Notes under the pieces: model-generated | Told to the model about the DNA's origin: nothing | Seen by the model: only the letters and a program-made list of their open reading frames with translations | Database searches by the model: none | From: Zonotrichia leucophrys gambelii | Lineage: Eukaryota > Chordata > Aves > Passeriformes > Passerellidae | Direction: 5' to 3' | Length of the DNA: 64,000 nucleotides | Assembly: GCF_028769735.1 (NCBI RefSeq) | Contig: NC_088173.1 | Span: 17,176,038-17,240,037 of the forward strand | Shown here: positions 27,666-40,300 of the stretch, piece after piece | Numbering within the stretch: the stretch's first letter is position 1 | Layout: each line of letters begins with the position of its first letter | Position numbers and translations under genes: made by a program

Positions 27666-28921
27666 GTCAACAGTCTGTCCACTTCCACAGGATGTCAAGC
27701 ATTCACAGTTGAGGTTTTTATACCCCACTTTTCTAATGCATAGGTATGGTCATCAACTCAATACTTTTCCTCTAAAATTAAAGTTACTATGCTCAGATCT
27801 GCAAGATCTAGTCAAGCATTGGGGAAACTCTATTGGCATTGGAATGACACCAGGTAAAACAACAGATTGTTCACCCTATTAAAACACAAGGTAACACAAG
27901 AAGATAGAGAATGTTGCTTAGAGTGCAACATTAGAGGTTATTATTACAAAATATCTTAGTATCACATGTTTAAGATTCACATTCTACTGAATGTGCAAGA
28001 GTGTTAAAAATATGAAAACAACAAAATATGCACTGCATATTAAAAAAATTATAAATACAAAGAAAATATCAGCATGTATATCTTAATTATTCTATATACA
28101 AAGCCAATGTTCCAGAAGGATTCTTTAGGAGAAAAAAGAAATTTAAAAAGAAAAAAAGTCTGAGGGGATTGAAGAGAGTTTAAAGGTTAGCAAGCAACTT
28201 TTTGCTAAATATGCCTGTTTGGAGATCTGCTCATTACAACAGAAAAATTCATTAATTTTAAAAAAGCATTCTCTTGGTAATTTCAGGAAAAATAATAAAT
28301 TTGAATTATCTTTTGGATACAGTTCTCCTCTTTGGACAGTCTTCTAAGTAAACATTTCAGTCCTTAGTATTGTTTGATATTATTTTTTATTATTTTTTGA
28401 TATATCTGTTTTCACCATATATTTTTATTTCCTTTAGGAAGGGGCAGAAATAGGGCTTAAAAGCAATCTGATATTTTCAGCAGTCGTCTCATCATGTATA
28501 AATGGATTACATTAAGATTCAGTACACGAAAACATCAGATAATAATATTTTCAAATTTTAAAATAGTATATTGTACATCAAACTCCTTTTTTTTTTTAAT
28601 TGAAATGTAAATTATGGCAGTTTGCATTTTGGAGACACAGCTTTCCCTCTTTTGTTTCATTGCTCAGATGTGCTATAAAGGCAATTCTTCTAAAATACAC
28701 TGTAAAGTAAACCCATGTTAAGGAAAGAGCATTGGAGAAACAAAAACTCCTGGCTTCTCTCAGTTCTAATCAAAGTTGTTACTGGGCAAGTAGTATCTTC
28801 GATAAAATGTTTTTCTACGCAACCCACAGAAGTCATCTCTATGTGGAGCTGTGTGCCTTTCAGCACCTGTTCTGCCCAGGAGTACCTAAAAGCCATTTGT
28901 TTGCCACACGTGTAGCAGTGC
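27666..28921. other. Gene-free AT-rich DNA
   Basis: No exon, RNA gene or recognisable repeat. It contains T and A runs, for example near 28587-28598. Confidence 0.55.
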
Positions 28922-28998
28922 TCCTGCCTAGGGCAAGCCAGCTGGACTTAGATGATCTTTAGGGTCCTTTTCAACCCAGACCATTCTGTGACTCTCTG
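28922..28998 (+). mobile_element. Short CR1 3' end, sense
   Basis: GACTTAGATGATCTTTAGGG, TCCTTTTCAACCCAGACCAT and TCTGTGACTCTCTGA match the CR1 3' UTR terminus on the plus strand, with a decayed 8-bp tail. Confidence 0.82.
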
Positions 28999-31104
28999 AA
29001 CTGTGTGGCAAACATGATGGTATTCATTCTTGAAGTAGTGGTCAGCCAGTTTCTATCTGGCCTGTCCAGCTAAATTAAAACCTACTTTTGTGTATTGTAT
29101 TTAAAAAATGCAAAGAAATTGCTTCTTCATAAACACAGGAAACCAAAGGACGCTGCTACAAATCAGACCAATATTTTACTGTACAATTTATTGTTATAAT
29201 TAAATCAAATAATGCTGAATCCCACTAACTTATTTTCAATATGCTTCACAGCCTGGGGAATTAGCTGTGCTTTGCTAAGGCTGCAGAGCAGTGCTCCAAT
29301 TCTGGAAGCAGGAAGCGAGAGACTTTAGCCACCCAGATGAGATTTTGCTTTGTGATTGTTACGGTCACAGAACTGGGAACTGCAGAATCACCTGCAGCAG
29401 GTGAAGACCTGCCACTCTTGGTGATTTCTTAAGTCTGACACCATTTGTCTGTCAGTGATATGCTGTGATCTCATCCAGATGTTAATGCTACAAAGCTTCT
29501 GCTTTTACTCATAGCTGCTCAACCAACACCCTTGACCAGGCATCCTGTTAAACACATCGGAGAAGTCACTTAACACCCTATCTTTTTAAAAGGATTTTAC
29601 AAATTCACAGCACATTAACAGCTTTCCCTGTTACATACTACTTGGAAATTGGCAGTCAGGCAACACAGTGTCAGTAATCTCTAGTGCAACACCATATGTC
29701 AGATCTGTTAGAATTAACAATAACAACAGATAAACACAATCTCCAACATGCACATGCTCCTGAGCACACAAGGAGCGTCAGTACACATGAATTTTTACAG
29801 GCTGTGAAGAAGACTCTGCAAGGCCTTGGTGAAATAATGCATTAAAATTCAATTATAGTATCCATGGAAAAAAAAGTGAGGGCATTCAGTGTTGCTTGCA
29901 GTTCCATCCCTCTATTCCTCCACTAAAACCCAATGTAACTGGAAACTGTCTTCATAAGATCTTATAAGCCATGAAAAATTGCAGCATTGTTTCCTCTTCA
30001 GGTAAGACCATTGTGTGAATCTGGTAGATTTTGTATTAATTTGTCAAATTCCAGTAGTGAGAGGGTATATCAACAAAGAAAAGAACTTAGTCCATTAAAA
30101 AGCAGTTTTCCCAGATTAAATAACAACCATTCAGCAGCTTTCAGTTGCTCTTCAGCTTTTCTATTAGACTATTTTCTATAGTTTAACTGGATGCTAGGTA
30201 GAGCTAAGAAGGGACCTGGCCTACATTTATGTAAAGCCCAGACATATCTCTTCTTTCAGAACATTTAATTAGAAACATTCACAAATAGCTATGTTTCTTC
30301 AACAGACTAGGTGGTACTCTCTTCATGTTTAACAGAAATATGTATATACCCTCCCCTTAAAATAGGAAGGTGAAAAAAAGTTATTACATATTCAACTTCT
30401 GGTTTCTACTGGAGAAAATCATCTAGATGAGGAAAAACTACAGAAAAAGCCAGATATTTTCTTGATCAGTTCACCTTGGCAAATACAGTGACAATCGTTA
30501 CGTGTCTATTTAGTGTCCTTCAGAGTTTGGTGAAAGATATCTGGAAAATTATCTGGAAAAAAAAAATCTGGTACTGAGGGCTAAACTGAGTCCATGCTTA
30601 AGTGTTTTCTTAATTTCACAGGCTGTTTTTGTATGCCACTTTTAGGCTTTATCTATAGGCACTTCAAATCACAAAAAGTTTGTTAAAATCTCAGTTATTT
30701 TGATGACCTGGCAAGGTCTAGACAACAATATCTTGGCAGAATGGCCCTGTCTTGGAGCTAATCAGTTAAGGGTAATAGTACAAGCTTTTCCATAAACAAA
30801 TAGATCCAACTCAAAATGGGTAGTTTGTTGTTTGTTTCACTATCTGGAAAGCAAATTATGTCAGATGAGGCATATCAATCACTACTGGTCATAAATTACT
30901 GTTGACTTTGACAAGCTGTCAGTGAAAAAAGAAAACGTCATATTTCAAAATTATTGTCTTAAGACAAAGAAAAATTCCTTCCCCCTAGCAGTAAACACAA
31001 ACCCTTCAGAAGCCTCAGACAAGCATCTACATCTGAAAATGGCCAGGATGAGACCCAGTCCCACACAAATCTTGTAAAAGATGTCTATTCCATAGGAGTA
31101 AAAA
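28999..31104. other. Gene-free DNA
   Basis: No exon or RNA gene supported. A locally more GC-balanced block at about 29240-29540 contains CACCTGCAGCAGGTG (29390-29404), two E-box-type CACCTG/CAGGTG sites facing each other. Whether it is a conserved regulatory element cannot be judged from one sequence. Confidence 0.45.
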
Positions 31105-31300
31105 CAGCCCAGGTTGGAAGGGACCTTGATAGATCATCTGGTCCAAACTGCCATGGGAAAGGAAGCCTAGATGAGATTATTTAGCCATGTCCAATTACAT
31201 CCTGAAAATCTTCAGTTATGAGGACAGATGATGATCACATCCCTGATAAGGCTGCCCCCAGTATCCAAGCATTTTATGAGGCATTTGTAGCATTCTGAAA
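31105..31300 (-). mobile_element. CR1 3' UTR fragment, antisense
   Basis: GCCCAGGTTGGAAGGGACCT, TGATAGATCATCTGGTCCAA and the downstream TAGCCATGTCCAATTACATC are CR1 3' UTR sequence in reverse orientation. About 195 bp remain. The terminal 8-bp tail is poorly preserved. Confidence 0.85.
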
Positions 31301-34007
31301 CTCCTCCCATTTGCCTTCATTCAATAAAAGTAGATTTAAAAACAATTCACATTTTGTAACACATTAACACACAATAGTTGTGCCTTAAAACTTTTCTGAA
31401 TGCTAAGAGGAAAACTGGGGTACACTAAGCCATCTTCCTTATTGCATTCTAATGTTTATTGAGATAAGCTCCTTGCACTTAACTCATTTTTGGAGAAAAT
31501 GTTTCAATGAACTGAATTTTGCCTTTCTTGTAGCTGGAAAGAAATTCTGGTTCACTGTAATGCCAGGCTCCAAACATCTCATGGTTGCCCATGTGTTTCC
31601 TGCCCACTGGTTTTGCAAGATGCTTGCACTGTATTTAGAAATTCAGAAATTCATTTTATGATAAGGTGTGCAACCTTATCATAAAGGATATTATGCCTCA
31701 CAACTGCCAATATGCATGAAATAGCATTGTTATTAGCTCTGGCAACTCAACAGTTTTTCCATTTTACATTTGTTTCACCTAATGGCCTTCACTTATTCAA
31801 AGTGATTCCCACTGGTATTCAGGCATTCATAATAATGAAAAAACATTTTTCTGAAGTAATAGTCCATAATATACTACCTTTAAGAAAAAGCACTGTGAAA
31901 GAAGGGTCATGCTGGTTATACTGAAGTTTTTTTCAAAGCATACTCCTTAATCTCAGTTTTAAATACAACCATTAAATGAAACATAACCATAAAACATAAC
32001 TGCTGAGATAAGTCTAAATACATTTCTAAACCCTTCCTCATCATGCTCCATGGACTACATCATTGTAATAAAAATAATCTGTCTCATTTGAATATTGAAA
32101 GAAAAATAAACACCATAGTTGAAGTCTGGACTCTTGATAAACACTGCTCAGATATTTGAAACACAATGTTCTATCTTTTTTTTACTGACATCAGGGTTCA
32201 CTCCTTTCACTGCTACTGCTAATCTTTGTGAAATACTGAAACAGATTGTGAAACAAGTAAACAATTACTATTGCCTGAGCAAATAAAGATGCTTTCAAGA
32301 ATCAATATGAATTAGCTTGCATTTCCTTTATACAGATTTTGTATTACTGCTTTTTCATGAATGCAGGACATAGCTTGGGGTTTTTTAGTGCAAACAGAGC
32401 TTCTGAACTATATAAAAATTTGTCTGTTACTATTGTTGCTGAATCCCATTCAAACTAAGTGGAGGTGGCAGTCATGTTTTTCCTCAGTGTGTTTTGATTT
32501 GTTGACTTATGTGTTGTCAAGGATGTCATAAAAGCTTCAACCCTTCCACCTCTATTAAAAGCTTTTGATGAACAAGATATTTTTGTGAAGACATTTTTAT
32601 ACAGCAAAAATATTTTGAACTTTCCTCTGGCTGAAGTATCTTGATACTAATGAAAAAAAATAGTAATAATTCCAGCAGATCAGGTCTGCTTGAAAATCCT
32701 ATATATTAGTAACATCTCAGACATGGGATTTCTTTTTTGCCTCCATCATCAGGGTGGTACTCAATGAGCTGGATGGACCTCACATCTACATTCAGCTATG
32801 CCAGGAAGCAGATAAGAAAGAATTTTTACTCCCATTTTAGAGTTTGGAAAGCAAGCTATTTGGAAAAATAGGAATACTATGGATCAGATTTTGAAAATAA
32901 CCATGCACATTCTCAAGGTCAGACAACATTACAATCTCCAAAGCATTTGGAGACACTTCAGTTTGTCAGAGAGTTAAAAACACAGTTCTGTATTCTTAAA
33001 ACTGGTATAAGGCAGGGCCACAGAGACAAGAACAGAACTGTTGACAGCATCAGTTTCTCTCTGTAGTCCTGAAGACTGCATCCTAACCCTACTGAGGCCC
33101 AGAAAATGCACAGCAGCTTAATTTGCTTTTTGCCATTACTGCATTCCTCCTCCCTTGGTAATAGGCCTCATATTGTTAGATATCCTAATTGCTGAACTGA
33201 CACACTGCATTTATAATGCAAGGCTATTTCCATTTGTATTGCAGTTTTTCATCCAACTTCCTTTCTTCCAAGGAAGAGGTCGCAAAAATTCACTATATGA
33301 TTACTCATCAGCCAGAGACAATTTGAGTTTTGCACATTTATGTCTCCAGATTGAAAGTATGAATCACTCTTCTACATCATTTCTGCATATAGACCCCAGC
33401 TCTCTATCAGGAAATATGAATGAATTTAAATTTGATCCACCAGGGCCTCATCTGTTCAAAAATTTCACACTCAATATAACTGGCATATTTTTCTTCTGTG
33501 TCCCATCTCCTTAGCTGACATACAGGACCATTTCTTTAAAAAAAAATTCAAAACATAGTTTGATAACAATTCCAGCAATAAGCACCCTTACTGAGAATTA
33601 AGAATGAAAAACATAATTTATACACATTTGAAATGGCGATGATAAATTTGCCTTGTTTATTCTTCCCGTATTTCTGGAGTTGTTCAGGGTTCAAACTGAA
33701 ACTTTAGTATTAAATACATACTAAGAGTACATGGCACATTCACCACAGTTTTATGATTTTAGGTGAATCTGAATTTTCTTGTCTACATCTGTGACTGAAA
33801 TAGACTTGCTTCAAGTTCTGCCTCTCCTCAAGAAAAAAAAACTGAAGTGCAAAAATATACAAGAAGCATCATTCAGAATGAAGAAACTTGATACTCCAAG
33901 TTCGATTGCAAGATAACATATAAGCAGAACCAAGACATTTTTCAATGCAAGAAACTTCTTAATTCAGCAAAAACCCTCCTTTATTAATGACTCAAAGGAA
34001 CACAAAG
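31301..34007. other. Gene-free DNA
   Basis: Nothing coding is supported, despite a 119-codon open frame at 33155-33514 (plus) whose residues show no domain I recognise. It contains a 13-bp perfect hairpin at 31655-31685. Confidence 0.5.
31655..31685. repeat. Perfect 13-bp inverted repeat, 5-nt loop
   Basis: TTTATGATAAGGT (31655-31667), the loop GTGCA and the reverse complement ACCTTATCATAAA (31673-31685). It is a perfect short-loop hairpin in gene-free DNA. Confidence 0.85.
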
Positions 34008-34370
34008 CTAGTTTGCTGATGATACTAAACTGGGAGGAGCTGTCACCTCCCTTGAAGCCAGAGAGGCCCTGCAGAGGGACCTCAAAAAATTGGAGGGCTG
34101 AGCAATCACCAATCGTATGTTTAACAAGGGAAAGTGCCCTTGGGTTGGGGCAGCCCTGGATGTACAGACAGACAGGAGAATGAGAGGCTGGAAAGCAGCG
34201 CCATGGAAAGGGACATGGGAGTCTGGGTTGACAGAAAGTTGAACCTGAGTCAGCAGTGCCCCAGCAGTCAGGAGCGTGTGACTCTCGAGGTGTCCTGTGC
34301 AGGACCAGGAGTTGGAGTTGCTGATCCTGATGGGTCCCTTCCAACACAGAGTATTCTACAATTCTGTGAT
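34008..34370 (+). mobile_element. CR1 LINE 3' fragment, sense, internally deleted
   Basis: Plus-strand CR1 sequence starts at GTTTGCTGATGATACTAAAC within the reverse-transcriptase region (the FADDTKLGG-like block) and continues through GAGGGACCTCAAAAAATTGG and AAGGGACATGGGAGTCTGGG. It then jumps directly to the 3' terminus (GATGGGTCCCTTCCAACACA, then ATTCTGTGAT) with the intervening coding part and most of the 3' UTR deleted. Confidence 0.87.
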
Positions 34371-35755
34371 TGCCAGTCTTCAATAAGGCCAAAGCTGTGA
34401 AATGCATGGGAACTTGCCATCCTGCCAACAAACACAGAACTCCACTGGTATTGTTTTTTAAATGGTAAAGGATTTTTCCTAGGAAGGTTTTTTAACTAGG
34501 CTTTTTGATGCTACAAGTACTGCAACCTGAGCATGGAAAGATACAGATTTCCACTTCCTTTTATCCCCTTATCTTCATGTCTCAAAGCATCCTCAAGGAT
34601 ATTGTGATTCAGAAATTTACCAAAATTAGAAATGTTTAGAAACTCTTATCTTTCAATCCATTAGCTAAATCATTAAAGCTACAGTGAAATGTAGCCTATG
34701 CAATCCCACTATTGTAACTGTGCTTTGTAAAAGCATCCTCTGAAATATGACTCAGAAAGAACAAACACCTGTTTGCTTACAGAGCAGGATGCATTTTTTT
34801 TCTCCATGGGGCAGGGCCACAGGGTCCTTCATGTGTCTGTGTCTTGCAAGCACCCACTTAAGGGCAAAGCAGATAATTTCTGAGTGCACAACACATGCAT
34901 GATCTAAGTGACTGGGAGTCTCTGAGTAGAGTACCTCTTCCATTTTCCAACAGCTATCCTCTTCAAGTGCTTACATTAAGTCCCCAAAATAGTTTTCTGC
35001 ACCTACTAATGGAAAACCTGTATGAGGACAATGCCTTTCTTCTCATTAAGAAAACATTTGTTTAAGTAAATCCTTGAAATAAAAATCTCAATTCTTCTGC
35101 AAGTTTATATTGCTTGACGACTTTACTACAAGTGAGGAAAGAAATGCATGTCTGTAAATTTTGTTTGCAGAGCCTGCTCTTTTCTGAAATTCTTTATCTT
35201 AGTTCATATGTTTTCTTTATTAATAAATAAAATAAAGCCTTAAGTTCCATATCAACTTTATAGCTTCACCTGAAGTAAAATTTATCTTATATTGAACTAA
35301 AAATGCAACCAAGGATGTTACATTTAATATGTGAAACATATATATGACTAAAACAGAATGGTTTTATGATTCATTATTACTTTATACTTCTCAAGAGTCT
35401 TCAGTTTTTGATTATGTTAGTTTGTGGTTGTGTCCTAGTTATGTCAAAGAAGGCACTTAAAATTCTAACATTGTCTCCACTCAATGATAACATAACACAG
35501 ATAATAAAAAATAAATATTTGAAATTAAGGTACAAACATTGCCCATCATTAATTCAAGATAAGGCTTCAATATTTCTTTTGAACCATATTTAAGACAAAA
35601 CCTAGTGTTGTGTTATATTTAAGCATATGCTGTACTGTATTTATGCATGTGCACACAAGTCACAAATACACATGTGATTCAGACCATGTAATAGTTAATA
35701 AAACAGAAAAGAAACAAAACACTATCTACAGCTAAGTAGTACAAGTGTCCCCTAC
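34371..35755. other. Gene-free AT-rich DNA
   Basis: No exon, RNA gene or recognisable repeat. Confidence 0.55.
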
Positions 35756-35933
35756 CTACAACTTGACAATAACCAGAGCAGCATAGTCACTCCAGCCTCC
35801 TTTAAGTGTCTGGCCATCACTGTAACCTCCCACTGTTGAAGCATCTAGGAGTGTAAAGTTAGGAATTTCTGTAATTGGATCATCCAGGAACAAAATAATT
35901 GCCATGCTGGACCAGAAAGCTGGCAAAAATAAG
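35756..35933 (-). CDS. Weak candidate coding exon, gene unknown
   Basis: On the minus strand a good acceptor (polypyrimidine CTTGTTTTTATTTCAG just 5' of 35933) opens into a frame that stays open for 58 codons, while the other two frames stop early. The residues look like real protein: a hydrophobic stretch (LFLPAFWSSMAIILFL), then acidic, Gly- and Ser-rich sequence (LLDASTVGGYSDGQTLKGGW). The frame ends in TAG at 35758-35756, and the next bases are GTAGGG, so AG/GTAGGG could also act as a donor exactly at the stop. It may be a terminal exon, a pseudoexon or chance. I do not recognise the protein, and no polyadenylation signal lies close downstream. An open frame of this length is not significant in itself. 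Confidence 0.2.
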
Positions 35934-36894
35934 CTGAAATAAAAACAAGCTTGCTGTTTCAGACTTTCATTATTCATTTAAATAATGTTACAAGTCAGTT
36001 CAATGTGATTCAGTTTGTTATAGACACTTTAAAGGTAAGATGCATCATGTGAATGATCAGCACATACATTTAGAAAATACTGAGCATTGAACAAAGATTT
36101 TAAAACAAAAGTTAGTAGATATAGATTAACATTTATTTCATAAAAATGAAGAATACACTGGGAACTCAATGAGTAGCTCCGAGGCAAAACCCTTTGATTG
36201 CAGTACATTTGGAGAGGAAAAGTTTCTGTAGCACTTTATATTCCAGCACATACAAGTTATAGAAGCAGCAGTTAACATTTAAATCTGAGATTTTTTTGAG
36301 ACCAATTAAAAGCAAAAAAAGTATCTTTAATAGTGTTTTTGGTTAACAGCCTAACCTACAACAGCTAAAACTCCTACCAGAAAGAATATGTATGAAGCCA
36401 CATCTTAAAGGGTTAAACAACATGTATTTAATAAGTGCTACTTTGCAGTCAATATCTGATAGAGCTATTACTGAAATAACTTGTTCACTGTGACACTAAC
36501 ATATTCTGTCTTTAAAAAAAAATCCACCTTTCTTTCCTCTGACCTTCCTCTTAAAGGATTACAATGAAGTGTATATCTGATGAAACCAAAGATGAGTTAT
36601 GGGATATGGATACTTGAAGACAGATTGGCACAGATATTGGATTCACAGATCAGGTCAGGACAATCATCATCACAGCTCTACAAAGACAGCTGTTGACTTC
36701 AAACCATATCCAGTTGCATAGTTTTTGTCAGTAGATAAGAGGATTTTGAATTCAATATGTACATGCAAATGATCACTTGCACACCACATTTAATTTAAAT
36801 TCCACATTTTATATAAGTCATTATAAATACATGCTCAACCAAGTTGAAACTCTAAGTATTTCATAGCATCATTTAGAGCAAAATCACCTTTAAG
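35934..36894. other. Gene-free AT-rich DNA
   Basis: No exon, RNA gene or recognisable repeat apart from the acceptor-like tract noted at its left edge. Confidence 0.5.
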
Positions 36895-37385
36895 AATCTG
36901 ACCACAAGCCAGTACTGACACCACTGAACCACTTGTGTACCCACAAGTGCACAACTTTTCACATCTACACAACTTTTAAATACCTGCAGGGATGGTGTCT
37001 TCACCATCCCTGTTCCAATGCTTGACAACCCTTTCAGAGGTGAAATTTTTTCCAAATATCCAAGCTAAAACTCCCCTAACACAATTTGAAGCCATTTCCT
37101 CTTGTCCTGTCAATAGTTACTTGGGTGAAGAGACTGACCTCCACCTTGCCACTAGTGGGATATTGAGAGAGAGAAGGTCCCCCTGAATCTCCTTTTCCCC
37201 AGACTAAACACCCCCCTCTCTTTCAGCCAGTCCTCATCAGACCTGTTCTCTCAACCTTCACCAGCTTTGCTGCCCTTTTGTGGACAGCACCTCCACGTCT
37301 TTCTTGTAGTGAGGGGCCCAGAACTGAACACAGGATTTGAGCTGTGGCCTCACCGGTGCCATGTGCAGGGGGAAAATCACTGCCA
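36895..37385 (-). mobile_element. CR1 LINE 3' fragment, antisense
   Basis: This copy has the antisense 3' UTR and the end of ORF2. Recognisable blocks are TACCTGCAGGGATGGTGTCT, TTCCAATGCTTGACAACCCT, CATTTCCTCTTGTCCTGTCA, TTCTTGTAGTGAGGGGCCCA and GGCCTCACCGGTGCCATGTG, in the order expected for CR1 read 3' to 5'. The terminal 8-bp tail is lost at the left end and the copy is 5'-truncated at about 37385. Confidence 0.92.
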
Positions 37386-40300
37386 CACCATCTAGTGCAA
37401 TCCAGTGTATAATATTCTCAAAATGATGTTCCATATGCATTTTTCTTTAAAGCACACATGCTGAAGAACAGCCCTGCAAGTTGCACGTGCCATTTCTACA
37501 GAAGTGAGCCTCAAAAGGCAGGCAGACTTTTCCTAAAACTTAAGTTAAACAGGGTACCTAGAGAATTAAATAATTTTCATTTGTTCCCATTTTCTGATAT
37601 TGAAGAACTCTCTGGGTGCAAAGTGCCTGGCACAGCTTTATCATTACTGAAACTTTATGCTTTCAACTTGCATGATATTTTCAAACTACATCCCTTTAAG
37701 TTATGAATACATGATCGACTCACCCCTTCCTCCTTTCCAGAAGAATGAGGCTAAGAAAAAAAAACTCACTAAAAGGATGTCCAAACAGTTGCATGAAGTG
37801 AATCAATAAAACAGGAGTATCTGTTTAGAATTAGTCTCTCAAAGTTTTCTAGACCCTTCCCCATATAAAGAAATTTGCCATACACAAATAAAAGCTGGAC
37901 AGTGAGTTGAGAGTAGCACACCTTCAAAAAAAACCCAGTGGTCAATTATTGAAACCATCTTCTCCCACTGTCAAGGTACTGATAGGCAAAAAATTAGAGC
38001 ACATCTCTGCACAGTCCATAGCTTTAGTTGTACAGTCAAATTTTAAAGGACATTATGAGTGCTTATGGAAACGTTTTTGCACTTGGCTTAGAACTAGAGT
38101 TATCAAATCAGCTTTCATCTAGAGCAAAAATCAGAAAGAAAGAAAATGCCAAACAGCTCCTAGAAATAAATCCAAAATATAGGCACAAATCCATTACTGA
38201 CTTAGGAAATACTATACTAATATCAACTGATAGTCATGCTACAAGCCCTTCCCATATGGACTTCCTCTCACATCTGTGTTTCAGTGATGAACAGCACTAC
38301 CTAGAGATGTATAAGTAGGAGCATTAGATTAGAGCAAAACCAAACACTATCAGTTTGTTTCAGGGGAAAAAATTCAAATGATTAAACATGATCCTTTTTG
38401 AAGGCATGACAGATACTGAAAACACGAAATAAGGAACAGGATAGTATGTTAGGAGGCAGATTGATTTGAGAATTAATCGAATGCAAATGAAACAAACAGC
38501 AATATAATAGCAACATGAGAAGTCCAATAAACATCTGTCTTTTCCCTAATAGTAGGCATTATCACACCTCAATCCAAATGATACAGTGATCCAAGCCCTT
38601 ATGAACAAGTCAAAATATGTTATCAAGCACTCATTCCATATAAAAAGAAATGAATGTAAAACCAATGTAATGTAATTGATTATCATAAAAATAATATATT
38701 TTACAGTAAATTAATTAGCTGGAATAATAGGTCAATAGATGTAAAAAAAATTGTTTAAGAAAAGCTACTGAGGAAAAAGTGGGAAAAAATAGTTTGGTTT
38801 TCATTCACAACTCTGAGAATCAGTTTTGAGTAACAATGTTTATAAAGAAACAGCCAGCTACTAAACTGAACTTGTCCAGGTCTTACATTTTGGAATCACT
38901 TTCCAGATCTCCTGGAAAGAAGGATCTTCTGCAATTTATTTATGTCATACAGGAATCCAAAGGTTATTGAATGTTTACACAGCTCATAATATCCTTACCA
39001 GATTTGTGTTCTTTCTTTATCCTTATGATGCATGTGTTCTGTACAGTCAGTAGAAAGGAGCTGAACACAAACCACAGCAAGAGGAAGAGAACAATCACTG
39101 GGAGATTTTCCACTGTTTTATGTCTTTAGTATTTACTCTGTCCCTAAGTTCATATTTGTGTTTCTTACTCCCAGGACATACTGCAAAATCTGTGTACCCT
39201 CAAGATGAACAAGGAAAATGCTGTAAAGTAGGGCAGGATAAGAAAATCTGAGTATTCAGCTTCCATTCCTCTCTTTTTATGTACACTTGCTGTCACTATG
39301 GCTTTGCTGCATCTCTTCATGGCCACTGAGAAGTGCTTTCTGAAAGTAGTTTGGTTTGGGGTTTTGGTAGAGTTTTTTTACATTTTAATTTATTATACTT
39401 CAATAGAAAAAAAGGTAGTTCAGCCCAAACAGATTTCAAAAATATCTATCTAAACCCCTTCTTTAAGCACAAAAATCAACACAACCTGAAATATAAAGCA
39501 TTGAGACATCCTCATTATAAGTCTACTCACCAAAGACTCACAGATTTTCAACTATATTAAAAAATAGTCTCAATAGTAAAACCCCTACTATGTTTCACAC
39601 ATGCAAGGAATCATATTGCTAGCATCAAAATCCATGGGAGTTAATTTGCACAGGTACAATATGCTTCTCTGTTATTTTTTTGCATGCAAAACTATCCCAT
39701 GGGTGAATTCAAAAAAGCTCCACTCAAACAAAAAGAAGCAACTGAAAGTTTCACACTGGGAAAATGGCAGGCTCTGGATATTTAAGAATTGTTCTAATTT
39801 GATTACATGGAGTAATTAAATTTTAAAAAAAGAGCACTCACTAACAAGCAGGAATGGTCTCCCTTGGGGCTTGAGCCAGCAAAACACTCACAGGGCAGCT
39901 GACTCCAGCAGAACAGCTCACTTGCTTTGAGCTAAGCAGAGTTAAACGGATTGAACCCTTGATTAATTAATGGAGCATTTTATACAAAGTATGAAATTAA
40001 CTTGGAAATCTTTCTGCTTTTGATTGAACTGTGAACACAGTGGTTCATAGGCATCTCTACCCTCTTTATAGACTGTTCTGATATCTGAGAGAAAATACTA
40101 AGTTCCCACTGATTCTTATTTTCTAAGAGAAATTATAAGCACATAAAGAGAAGATCAGATCTTGCTCCAAGGCAGTCAATACACCACAGACAACAGATCA
40201 GCTGCACCTCAGAGCTTCATTTCAGTGATGACTACTTTTGGAGTACAAACTTATACTGCATTTATATCCTTTCTTAGTTGTCTTCCTATAAAGTGAATAT

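Noticed and set aside
33155..33514. A 119-codon plus-strand frame outside repeats
   Set aside because: No recognisable domain, no codon-level pattern and no CpG or splice context. Frames of this size are expected by chance among many in the window.
33964..34431. A 155-codon minus-strand frame
   Set aside because: It is antisense to the plus-strand CR1 at 34008-34370.
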